A stretch of DNA of 5,194 nucleotides from Candidatus Saccharimonadota bacterium (GCA_017515925.1 JAFWEB010000015.1:1-5194), one strand, 5' to 3'; shown: positions 1 through 4,630, counted from the first letter of the stretch. Numbers and translations: made by a program. The notes: generated from the letters alone by a model not told the origin.

Positions 1-32
1 ATTGCCAGCCAAGAGGACAGAAAGTATAAGGA
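1..32. repeat. Second conserved block of the FISUMP pair, copy 1
   Basis: Positions 1-32 match 1158-1189 with only two mismatches (8 versus 1165, and 28 versus 1185). The block encodes YTFCPLGWQ on the minus strand. Together with the 28-bp block it brackets a diverged segment that differs in length by about 21 bp. It may simply reflect conserved residues, but the codons are conserved as well. Confidence 0.6.
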
Positions 33-287
33 GAGTCAGATTTGTCGGTGTCCATAGCACCGCCGGCTCCGACTGTTGCAGCTTGGAAGTTATAGTAGGT
101 ACCATTTTTCTGAGTTTCTCCATCGGCAGTGGTTATATAACGTCCGCCAGCATTATTATCTGGACAAGGAGTTTGAGAACCACCTTCGCCACTGGTACCC
201 CAACTATTATTACAACCACGTCCGTAATATGTGTGATCGTTAGTCACAGTTCCATCCTTATATGGCGCTATAGTCATATTAGCAGGG

Positions 288-315
288 TTTCCCGCCACCG
301 TGCCGTCGATGAAGG
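288..315. repeat. 28-bp direct repeat, copy 1 (5' boundary of FISUMP fragment 1)
   Basis: Positions 288-315 are identical at all 28 bases to 1424-1451. On the minus strand the block encodes FIDGTVAGN. Sequence similarity between the two loci stops sharply just upstream of the block, while the coding sequence inside has diverged, including at silent sites. A boundary better conserved than the body suggests recent recombination or gene conversion, or use as a crossover site. It could also be strong selection on this short stretch. Confidence 0.8.
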
Positions 316-368
316 CTAGAAAATATAATTCTAGAAATAGCAAGCATAAACACCTATATTGTGCTTGA

Positions 369-382
369 TGGACAAGTGTGCA
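369..382. promoter_or_regulatory. Operator-like palindrome 1 (imperfect)
   Basis: TGGACAAGTGTGCA differs at one base from the TGGACAAGTGTCCA sites beside the TetR gene. It lies on the upstream side of FISUMP fragment 1. A weak minus-strand promoter could overlap it (TTGCAC at 378-383, 17 bp, AATATA at 355-360), but that -10 box is poor. Binding by the TetR protein encoded at 1519-2055 is inferred only from this similarity. Confidence 0.5.
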
Positions 383-387
383 AAATC

Positions 388-401
388 CGGACAAGTGTCT
401 A
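388..401. promoter_or_regulatory. Operator-like palindrome 2 (imperfect)
   Basis: CGGACAAGTGTCTA keeps the GGACA-AG-TGTC core of the 1461 and 1483 sites and is centred 19 bp from the neighbouring palindrome. No -10 box follows at the right distance on the plus strand, unlike the arrangement at the TetR gene, so this looks like a duplicated or decayed control region without its regulator gene. Confidence 0.5.
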
Positions 402-500
402 AATTTTCTAACAGGGGTCGCTGTTATCAGGGGTGGGGGAAGCACGAAACACAACTTTTTCAAGCATTAGCCCGATACGAAATTTCATTTACACTTATGC

Positions 501-529
501 TTGTATTTTTTGTTTAAGTGGCTCATAAT
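501..529 (+). promoter_or_regulatory. Sigma70-type promoter for the intergenic plus-strand RNA
   Basis: TTGTAT (501-506) and CATAAT (524-529) are separated by exactly 17 bp. The predicted start near 536-537 coincides with the first base of GGGTTTAG (537-544), which is perfectly complementary to CTAAACCC at 765-772. This transcription would run opposite to the flanking FISUMP fragments. Confidence 0.5.
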
Positions 530-654
530 GCCCCTTGGGTTTAGTTGCCGAGAATCTGCCTACGAGTTCCTGATCAGCTCTCAACGGCGCTGGTGGGGGT
601 TAGTGTGCTAGGCCACGCTCTCTCCATGAGAGATCGGTGCCGTCGTTAACAGAA

Positions 655-660
655 AGGAGG
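655..660 (+). promoter_or_regulatory. Perfect Shine-Dalgarno AGGAGG
   Basis: AGGAGG lies 5 nt before the ATG at 666, ideal spacing. It stands out because tetR and the FtsA-family gene in this window have no Shine-Dalgarno site. It is the main argument that the short ORF downstream is translated. Confidence 0.5.
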
Positions 661-665
661 TAAAG

Positions 666-761
666 ATGCCAGAAGAAACACTTGAGCTTCGTGTGAGAGT
701 TGGATTGACTGGGTTTACCGCTGTACTTCAGCGACGAAAAACACTACCCCGCGAGGAGTAG
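666..761 (+). CDS. Hypothetical 31-residue small protein or leader peptide
   Basis: ATG at 666, TAG at 759-761. The peptide starts MPEETLELRVRVG and ends KTLPREE; it is charged, with no membrane segment or signal peptide. Support comes from the AGGAGG at ideal spacing and from the upstream promoter at 501-529. I do not recognise the product. Its second half (codons from about 711) overlaps the GGGTTTA, CGCTG and ACACTAC helices, so translation would compete with folding of the RNA, as in leader-peptide control. It could instead be the broken start of a once longer gene: the other two frames close soon after the ATG, so a single frameshift does not restore a long product. Confidence 0.35.
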   Translation: MPEETLELRVRVGLTGFTAVLQRRKTLPREE

Positions 762-776
762 TGTCTAAACCCTAAA

Positions 777-799
777 GTGACCGTTCCTAGCGCGGTCGC
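777..799 (+). terminator. Hairpin at the end of the intergenic RNA, weak terminator candidate
   Basis: GTGACCG (777-783) pairs with CGGTCGC (793-799) over 7 bp, with one G-U pair and a 9-nt loop. No run of T follows, so it is not a convincing intrinsic terminator. It could stabilise the 3' end of the RNA starting near 537 or of the FISUMP message on the other strand. Confidence 0.25.
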
Positions 800-822
800 T
801 ATGATTTAAGTATAAGTTGAAT

Positions 823-1467
823 TTAAATTATAGTCAAGATGCTAAAGTCTGGGGTGCAACGAAGCGGTAGTGCAAATGGCGATGTTAGCTGATTTAAACC
901 ATAGTTATCGCTTCTAATATGAAGATAATTTGTGTTACTTCCATCTGATCTGATTGAAGACCAATATAGGCCGCGGTCTCCTTGTCGGTATAATAATCCA
1001 AACTCAAACCAAAAATGCCCAGAGAGTATATACGAAAGCGGGTATGACATTAATTTATTTGCCCCTGCTGAATCAGCTGTAATATTGTATGTGCTAATAA
1101 GATATTCCCATGATCTAGACTGATTATAATAATCCCCACCCGTGCCACCGTAAGGTAATTGCCAACCAAGAGGACAGAAAGTATCAGGAAATGGAGTTCC
1201 TTCAGTTTTCCAATCCACACCAGAACCGGAAGAAGCTGCTTGCATGTGATAATAAGTGCCGATTTTTTGATTTTCGTTATCACTTGTTTGAGCTATTCTT
1301 GTAGAGCATGGAGTTTTGGAACCGCCGTCGCCATCCGCACCCCAATCGTTCGGACATCCATTGCCATAATAGGTATGATCATTTGATCTACTCCAGTCAG
1401 CATAAATTGTCAAATCCGCTGGATTTCCCGCCACCGTGCCGTCGATGAAGGGACATAATCTGGACAA
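823..1467 (-). CDS. FISUMP-type surface protein fragment, copy 2 (C-terminal domain, no proper start)
   Basis: A frame of 214 codons ends in TAA. It encodes a FISUMP-like domain: NDHTYYGNGC near residue 29, GTYYHMQAAS near 70, FCPLGWQLP at 97-105, YWSS at 168-171 and a closing ALPLRC at 199-204. This matches the usual order of the family (C-P-x-G-W, then W-S-S, then a terminal R-C). The function is unknown; relatives are exported cell-surface proteins. There is no signal peptide or membrane segment, and the usual N-terminal half of the family is absent. The only start codon near the 5' end is TTG at 1465-1467, lying inside a palindrome, with no Shine-Dalgarno site; an in-frame TAA lies eleven codons... 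a short distance upstream, inside the operator region. The next in-frame ATG is residue 75, inside the domain. It is intact at its 3' end but probably not expressed alone: a pseudogene, or a donor cassette for recombination. Confidence 0.6.
   Translation of the reverse strand: MSRLCPFIDGTVAGNPADLTIYADWSRSNDHTYYGNGCPNDWGADGDGGSKTPCSTRIAQTSDNENQKIGTYYHMQAASSGSGVDWKTEGTPFPDTFCPLGWQLPYGGTGGDYYNQSRSWEYLISTYNITADSAGANKLMSYPLSYILSGHFWFEFGLLYRQGDRGLYWSSIRSDGSNTNYLHIRSDNYGLNQLTSPFALPLRCTPDFSILTII
1158..1189. repeat. Second conserved block of the FISUMP pair, copy 2
   Basis: This is the partner of the block at 1-32. It encodes DTFCPLGWQ on the minus strand and marks the downstream edge of the diverged segment in the second fragment. 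Confidence 0.6.
1424..1451. repeat. 28-bp direct repeat, copy 2 (5' boundary of FISUMP fragment 2)
   Basis: This is the second perfect copy of the block at 288-315, offset by 1136 bp and in the same orientation. It lies 9 bp from the first operator-like palindrome at 1461. At copy 1 the equivalent gap is 53 bp. Confidence 0.8.
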
Positions 1468-1474
1468 GTGTCCA
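1461..1474. promoter_or_regulatory. Operator-like palindrome 3
   Basis: TGGACAAGTGTCCA is a perfect 6-bp inverted repeat around AG. It is centred 22 bp (about two helical turns) from the identical site at 1483-1496, a spacing that suits two repressor dimers on one DNA face. It overlaps the TTG that would be the only start of the minus-strand FISUMP fragment. Confidence 0.65.
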
Positions 1475-1482
1475 AATTCTTA

Positions 1483-1496
1483 TGGACAAGTGTCCA
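1483..1496. promoter_or_regulatory. Operator-like palindrome 4, over the tetR -35 box
   Basis: This second perfect TGGACAAGTGTCCA contains the TGGACA used as the -35 element of the tetR promoter. Binding here would block RNA polymerase, the standard way TetR-family proteins repress their own gene. The assignment to this particular TetR is inference from position and symmetry. Confidence 0.7.
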
Positions 1497-1511
1497 AAAA
1501 ACTGCTATAAT
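1483..1511 (+). promoter_or_regulatory. tetR promoter, extended -10, leaderless
   Basis: TGGACA (1483-1488), 17 bp, TATAAT (1506-1511), with TG one base before the -10 box (TGCTATAAT). The ATG follows 7 nt after the -10 hexamer, so transcription should begin at the start codon itself. No Shine-Dalgarno site is present. Confidence 0.75.
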
Positions 1512-1518
1512 CACGGAT

Positions 1519-2055
1519 ATGAATTCATCATCAAAATCAACCAAACTTTTACTAGCAAACACACTCAAATTAATGCTAAAAACTGAGGATTATTCCAAGA
1601 TCACTATTTCCGACCTCTGCGCGGCTGCTGGTATTAACCGCAAGACATTTTATTATCATTTCCACACATTGGACCAATTATTGGAGTGGGCGGTTGAACG
1701 CGAGACAATTGATGTTTTGATGAGTTATGATTTGAACCATGATTTTGAAAAAGAAGTTGGTTTTATCATGGATTATATAGAAAAGAATTTTGAGCTGCTC
1801 CAATCTGTTAACAAAACCGTCGGGCGTGGCGCAGTGCATAAATTCATTTATCGCAATCTCTATCCGCCAGTTATGAATGCGCTGTTAAAGCGTGGCGGTC
1901 AATTCGTGGAAGATAGAGAATATTTGGAATTTTCTGCTGAGTTTTATACCGAAGCTGTGGCTGGAATTTTGCAAAATTGGCTAGAAAAACCAAAACTCCG
2001 CAACCGTACACAGATCGCGGAGTATTTGCAATTAATCGTTGAACGAATTAATTAG
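1519..2055 (+). CDS. TetR/AcrR-family transcriptional repressor
   Basis: A 178-residue DNA-binding regulator, normal in length for the family. The N-terminal helix-turn-helix is clear at about residues 28-48 (ITISDLCAAAGINRKTFYYH), with the typical TFYYHF recognition-helix end. The C-terminal ligand-binding and dimer part is all-helical and carries EAVAGILQNWLEK near residues 145-157, as in the DhaS-like group of short TetR proteins. The ligand is unknown. I chose ATG at 1519 over a GTG at 1468: the GTG lies inside an operator and upstream of the promoter, and the 17 added residues match nothing in the family. Two perfect palindromes just upstream predict autorepression. The natural target could be the gene itself, the neighbouring FISUMP region, or related sites at 369-401. 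It ends in TAG, overlapping the stop of the convergent nusA by 3 bases. Confidence 0.9.
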   Translation: MNSSSKSTKLLLANTLKLMLKTEDYSKITISDLCAAAGINRKTFYYHFHTLDQLLEWAVERETIDVLMSYDLNHDFEKEVGFIMDYIEKNFELLQSVNKTVGRGAVHKFIYRNLYPPVMNALLKRGGQFVEDREYLEFSAEFYTEAVAGILQNWLEKPKLRNRTQIAEYLQLIVERIN

Positions 2056-3185
2056 GCTTCGGAAGAAGCATCAGATTCAGCCTCGTCAGAGGCGCTTTCT
2101 TCAAGAGCAGAGAGGAGAGAATCCTCAACATTCTTCTTTTTCTTCTTTTCTGGAGCCTTAGCTAGCTCAATATCGATTTCGTAGCCGGTTAGCTTGGATG
2201 CTAGGCGGACATTCTGGCCCTGTTTGCCGATAGCGATAGACTGCTGATCTTCGGTAACAAAGACTTTGGCCTTTTTGTCTTCGATTTCTACCTTTAGGAT
2301 TTCGGCAGGAGAGAGAGCTTCGCGGATGAATTCAGAAGCATTGTCGCTCCAGTTGACGATGTCGATTTTTTCGCGTTCGCCGATTTCGTTCATCACGGCT
2401 TGGACACGGACGCCACGACCACCAACAAAAGTACCAACTGGGTCTACGCCAGGGACATTAGAAGTTACAGCAATCTTAGTGCGTTTACCAGCTTCACGGG
2501 CGATAGCTTTGATTTCTACTGTACCATTTTCAATCTCTGGAACTTCCTGACGGAAGAGATATTCGATAAAATCACTAGAACCACGGGATAAAATTAACTG
2601 TGCTCCACGTTCGCCATGTTCGATTTCCTTGATCATTACCTTGAAACGAGAGCCGACAGAGTAATATTCGCCTTCAATCTGCTCGGATTTTGGCATAATA
2701 CCGCTGGTGCGGCCAATTTCTAGACGGACGAGTCTAGGCTCTACCCTAGTGACTACGCCGTTTACTACGGTGCCGACTTTATCTTCGAAGTTGGCTAATA
2801 CTGCATCGCGCTCTGCTTCGCGGAGCCTCTGAATAACTACCTGTTTTGCAGTCTGAGAAGCGACGCGGCCAAAGCTTTTAACTTCGTGTTCTTCTTCGAC
2901 GATATCACCAACTTTTTTGCCTTTGGCTTCGCCTTCTGGGATTTCGGTAGCAGGGTTGTATGCAAGGCCATCCTCAATCACTTCGCGTGCGACAAATACC
3001 TTGGCAGTGCCTTTGTTGAGGTCGAGTTCTGCACGGACATTCATATCTTTGTCGCCATTATCACGGCGCCATGCAGCAGCGATAGCGGTCTCGATGACAT
3101 CAATCACGATATCTTCTGGTAGTTCTTTCTCTTCGGCGATGACTTTGACCATGGCTGTCATCTGTTTGAGATCTAATCCTTCCAT
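2052..3185 (-). CDS. nusA: Transcription termination/antitermination factor NusA
   Basis: A 377-residue NusA that binds RNA polymerase and nascent RNA, modulating pausing, termination and antitermination. The N-terminal polymerase-binding domain spans about residues 1-130 (IDVIETAIAAAWRR). The S1 domain is at about 134-200 (VGTVVNGVVTRVE). KH1 carries GGRG at 255-258 in the family motif TFVGGRGVRVQAV, and KH2 carries GKQG at 320-323 in IAIGKQGQNVRLAS. The protein ends with a run of lysines (347-351) and an acidic, serine-rich tail, and lacks the extra acidic repeats of E. coli NusA. The start is supported by GAAAGG 5 nt upstream. Unusually, neither rimP nor infB adjoins it: its 3' end overlaps tetR tail to tail, and its 5' side faces the divergent FtsA-family gene. 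No intrinsic terminator is visible beyond the stop. Confidence 0.97.
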   Translation of the reverse strand: MEGLDLKQMTAMVKVIAEEKELPEDIVIDVIETAIAAAWRRDNGDKDMNVRAELDLNKGTAKVFVAREVIEDGLAYNPATEIPEGEAKGKKVGDIVEEEHEVKSFGRVASQTAKQVVIQRLREAERDAVLANFEDKVGTVVNGVVTRVEPRLVRLEIGRTSGIMPKSEQIEGEYYSVGSRFKVMIKEIEHGERGAQLILSRGSSDFIEYLFRQEVPEIENGTVEIKAIAREAGKRTKIAVTSNVPGVDPVGTFVGGRGVRVQAVMNEIGEREKIDIVNWSDNASEFIREALSPAEILKVEIEDKKAKVFVTEDQQSIAIGKQGQNVRLASKLTGYEIDIELAKAPEKKKKKNVEDSLLSALEESASDEAESDASSEA

Positions 3186-3190
3186 TTTTT

Positions 3191-3196
3191 CCTTTC
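3191..3196 (-). promoter_or_regulatory. nusA Shine-Dalgarno site
   Basis: On the minus strand GAAAGG lies 5 nt before the ATG at 3185. It fixes the nusA start and shows that this organism uses leadered as well as leaderless initiation. Confidence 0.7.
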
Positions 3197-3215
3197 GTTA
3201 AATTGTCTTTAATCT

Positions 3216-3240
3216 AAAAACGCCGGCCCTTTCGGGTCGG
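3216..3240 (-). terminator. Attenuator-like hairpin in the nusA leader
   Basis: On the minus strand CCGACCC, loop GAAA, GGGCCGG (3240 down to 3223) forms a 7-bp GC-rich stem with one A-C mismatch. Two bases later comes TTTTT (3220-3216), about 30 nt before the nusA ATG. A flanking ATTGT/ACAAT pair (3245-3241 with 3206-3202) can enclose it. The T-tract is only on the nusA side, so the hairpin acts in that direction. Premature termination sensed by NusA itself is a plausible but unproven reading; it could also be an mRNA-stabilising hairpin. Confidence 0.45.
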
Positions 3241-3259
3241 ACAATAATGGTATACATCT

Positions 3260-3287
3260 ATTATAGCAAATATCAAAAATAATGCAA
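3260..3287 (-). promoter_or_regulatory. nusA promoter
   Basis: On the minus strand, TTGCAT (3287-3282), 16 bp, TATAAT (3265-3260), with an extended -10 (TGCTATAAT). The start should be near 3253, giving a leader of about 68 nt that contains the hairpin at 3223-3240. Confidence 0.7.
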
Positions 3288-3308
3288 CTTTATCTATCAT
3301 TCTGTTTA

Positions 3309-3317
3309 TGCTATAAT
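3309..3317 (+). promoter_or_regulatory. Extended -10 promoter of the FtsA-family gene, leaderless
   Basis: TGCTATAAT at 3309-3317, with the ATG at 3324, 6 nt beyond the hexamer. The -35 region 17 bp upstream (TTTATC, 3289-3294) is poor, so the TG extension probably carries the promoter. The transcript would start at or next to the ATG, and no Shine-Dalgarno site is present. Confidence 0.65.
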
Positions 3318-3323
3318 GTACCT

Positions 3324-4595
3324 ATGGGTATTATCAAGAGTAAAAAACCAGCCTTAAAACAGACTCCGCCACCAGATGACGTTCTCTTGGCGCTTGATAT
3401 TGGTACAGAATTCGTCAAGGCTGTGATTGCTCGTGAGAAAAAAGGTGAACTCGAAATCATCGGTGTTGGTCGTGCACACCAAGATCCAGCCAATATGCAC
3501 GAAGGTGCAATTGCTGATATTGGTGCAGTGGTAGCCACTTGCGAAAAGGCTCTTGCTGATGCCGAAAAGCAAGCTGGCGTCACCTGTAAACTCGTCACCG
3601 TAGGTATCGCTGGCGAATTGGTTAAGGGCAATACTTCCACTGTCCGTTATCGCCGCAAAAATGGCAACCGCCCTCTATCAGAGCAAGAAATGTCCCTCAT
3701 CATCAAGAGGGTTCAGGATAGAGCGGGCGAATTAGCCAGAAAAGAAGTCGCACTAGAGACAAATAACCCAGATATTGAAGTTCGATTAATTAATTCTGCT
3801 ATTGTTTCTTTGACAATTGATGGCTATAAAGTTAGCAATCCAATCGGATTTAAGGGTTCAGATTTATCAATTCAGTTCTATACTGCTTTTGCACCACTAG
3901 TTCATATTTCCGCTATTGAAAAAGTCTGCGCCGAGCTATCATTAGATTTGCTAGCGGTGGCGGTAGAGCCATTTGCAGTTTGTCGTGCCTGCTTGGGTGA
4001 CGATCCAGACAGTGCTTTGTCTGCTGTAGTGATGGACATTGGTGGTGGTACCACAGATATCGCTGTCGTGGATGATGGTGGTGTAGATGGAACCAAGATG
4101 TTTGGCATCGGTGGCCGCAGCTTCACCCATCAAATTGCCGAGACTCTAGGCGTAGATTACGATACTGCAGAATATTTCAAATTGAACCAAGAATCACCAG
4201 AATTACCAGATGTTGGTAGGGAACGCATGGAAGAAGCAATCGAGAAAAACCTCGCTGTTTGGATTGGTGGCGTACAGCTAGCGCTAGAAGATTTCAAATT
4301 GCTAGAAGTTTTGCCAAATCAAGTATTGCTCTGTGGCGGTGGTGCTGGTTTGATGCAGATTCAAGAAATGCTTGCTACCTCTGATTGGTACGAGGAATTG
4401 CCGTTTAATCGCCGCCCAGTGATTCATATTGTCGATTCTGAGGATATTGATGGAATAATCAACTCTACTGATGTAGAGCTTGATCACTCATTTATCACAG
4501 CTCTTGGACTTCTTCGTGTATCGCTCGATACCTTGGCTGGTTCTCCAGATGGACATAGCTTGAAAGACAAAATCGCAAAAGTATTACAGAACTAA
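3324..4595 (+). CDS. ftsA: FtsA-family actin-like ATPase (cell division FtsA, or PilM-like)
   Basis: A 423-residue member of the FtsA/PilM branch of actin-like ATPases, the length of typical FtsA (about 420). Nucleotide-binding motifs are intact: phosphate-1 LALDIGTEFVKA at 22-33, phosphate-2 MDIGGGTTDIAV at 237-248, and the adenosine motif LLCGGGAGL at 335-343. Between lobes 1A and 2A is an FtsA-like 1C (SHS2) region, about 107-190, including IDGYKVSNPIGFKGSDL. The C-terminus, SLKDKIAKVLQN, could form the short amphipathic helix with which FtsA binds the membrane and tethers FtsZ. A proline-rich N-terminal extension (KKPALKQTPPPDD) precedes the fold. ATG 3324 was chosen over an earlier in-frame start at 3282, which would place the promoter inside the gene. 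FtsZ, FtsQ or pilus genes do not adjoin it, so context does not separate FtsA from PilM. Confidence 0.85.
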   Translation: MGIIKSKKPALKQTPPPDDVLLALDIGTEFVKAVIAREKKGELEIIGVGRAHQDPANMHEGAIADIGAVVATCEKALADAEKQAGVTCKLVTVGIAGELVKGNTSTVRYRRKNGNRPLSEQEMSLIIKRVQDRAGELARKEVALETNNPDIEVRLINSAIVSLTIDGYKVSNPIGFKGSDLSIQFYTAFAPLVHISAIEKVCAELSLDLLAVAVEPFAVCRACLGDDPDSALSAVVMDIGGGTTDIAVVDDGGVDGTKMFGIGGRSFTHQIAETLGVDYDTAEYFKLNQESPELPDVGRERMEEAIEKNLAVWIGGVQLALEDFKLLEVLPNQVLLCGGGAGLMQIQEMLATSDWYEELPFNRRPVIHIVDSEDIDGIINSTDVELDHSFITALGLLRVSLDTLAGSPDGHSLKDKIAKVLQN

Positions 4596-4624
4596 AAATA
4601 TCCCCCTTCAAATGGGGGATTTTT
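4594..4624. terminator. Bidirectional intrinsic terminator
   Basis: ATCCCCC (4600-4606) and GGGGGAT (4614-4620) form a 7-bp stem with a 7-nt loop, flanked by AAAAA (4594-4598) and TTTTT (4620-4624). It begins within the stop codon of the FtsA-family gene and ends 7 bp before the stop of the convergent pseudouridine synthase gene, so it can serve both. Confidence 0.9.
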
Positions 4625-4630
4625 GGTGGT

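Larger units (their letters stand above)
1..343 (-). pseudogene. FISUMP-type surface protein fragment, copy 1 (3' end outside window)
   Basis: Reading the minus strand from about 315 down to 1 gives a continuous frame beginning FIDGTVAGNPANMTI and running through NDHTYYGRGC, GTYYNFQAA and TFCPLGWQ at the window edge. TFCPLGWQ fits the C-P-x-G-W motif of FISUMP (Fib_succ_major) domains, found in surface or secreted proteins of unknown binding role. By eye it is roughly 55% identical to the second copy at 823-1467. The start is unresolved. The frame stays open upstream of 315, where it reads a short hydrophobic run (CLLFLELYFLAF), but it has no in-frame ATG and no Shine-Dalgarno site; the boundary given is an in-frame TTG at 341-343. 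The N-terminal part usual for such proteins (signal peptide and the segment ending CWMTQNL) is missing. I read it as a 5'-truncated fragment or silent cassette; a real gene with an unusual start cannot be excluded. Confidence 0.6.
537..772 (+). ncRNA. Candidate structured RNA or structured mRNA leader, unidentified
   Basis: The stretch holds several perfect helices on the plus strand: GGGTTTAG (537-544) with CTAAACCC (765-772); TCTCTC-CAT-GAGAGA (619-633); CGCTG (719-723) with CAGCG (729-733); and ACACTAC (741-747) with GTAGTGT (758-764). A second GGGTTTA (711-717) competes for the same 3' strand, and would close a three-way junction over the last two hairpins. A strong ribosome binding site and a short ORF sit inside. 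I cannot assign it to a known family: I find no RNase P GAGGAAAGUC core, no SRP loop signature and no tmRNA tRNA-like end. It could be a regulatory leader with alternative folds, a stand-alone small RNA, or a chance fold. Confidence 0.35.

Noticed and set aside
408..467. Minus-strand ORF of 19 codons beginning MLEKVVFRASPTPD, and a lysine-rich 13-codon ORF nearby (about 486-527, minus strand)
   Set aside because: Neither has a Shine-Dalgarno site or a promoter at leaderless distance, and both are very short. Chance ORFs are the simplest reading.
537..772. RNase P RNA, tmRNA, SRP RNA or 6S RNA
   Set aside because: The conserved cores I know (GAGGAAAGUC of RNase P, the SRP GGAA-loop helix, the tRNA-like end of tmRNA) are absent. 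6S cannot be excluded by motif, but the strong AGGAGG and ORF argue against it.
823..980. Diversity-generating retroelement variable region at the end of FISUMP fragment 2
   Set aside because: The domain ends in a C-type-lectin-like W-S-S pattern and CPR genomes are rich in these elements, but no template repeat and no reverse transcriptase gene is present in the window.
1468..1518. GTG at 1468 as start of the TetR gene
   Set aside because: It lies inside an operator palindrome and upstream of the promoter -10 box; the 17 extra residues fit no TetR protein.
2056..2069. GCTTC-GGAA-GAAGC hairpin just after the tetR stop
   Set aside because: It lies in nusA codons for its C-terminal tail and has no T-tract on either side, so it is not a convincing terminator.
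3282..3323. Upstream in-frame start of the FtsA-family gene at 3282
   Set aside because: The 14 added codons contain the promoter -10 box and have no Shine-Dalgarno site; the ATG at 3324 is leaderless and fits the family length.
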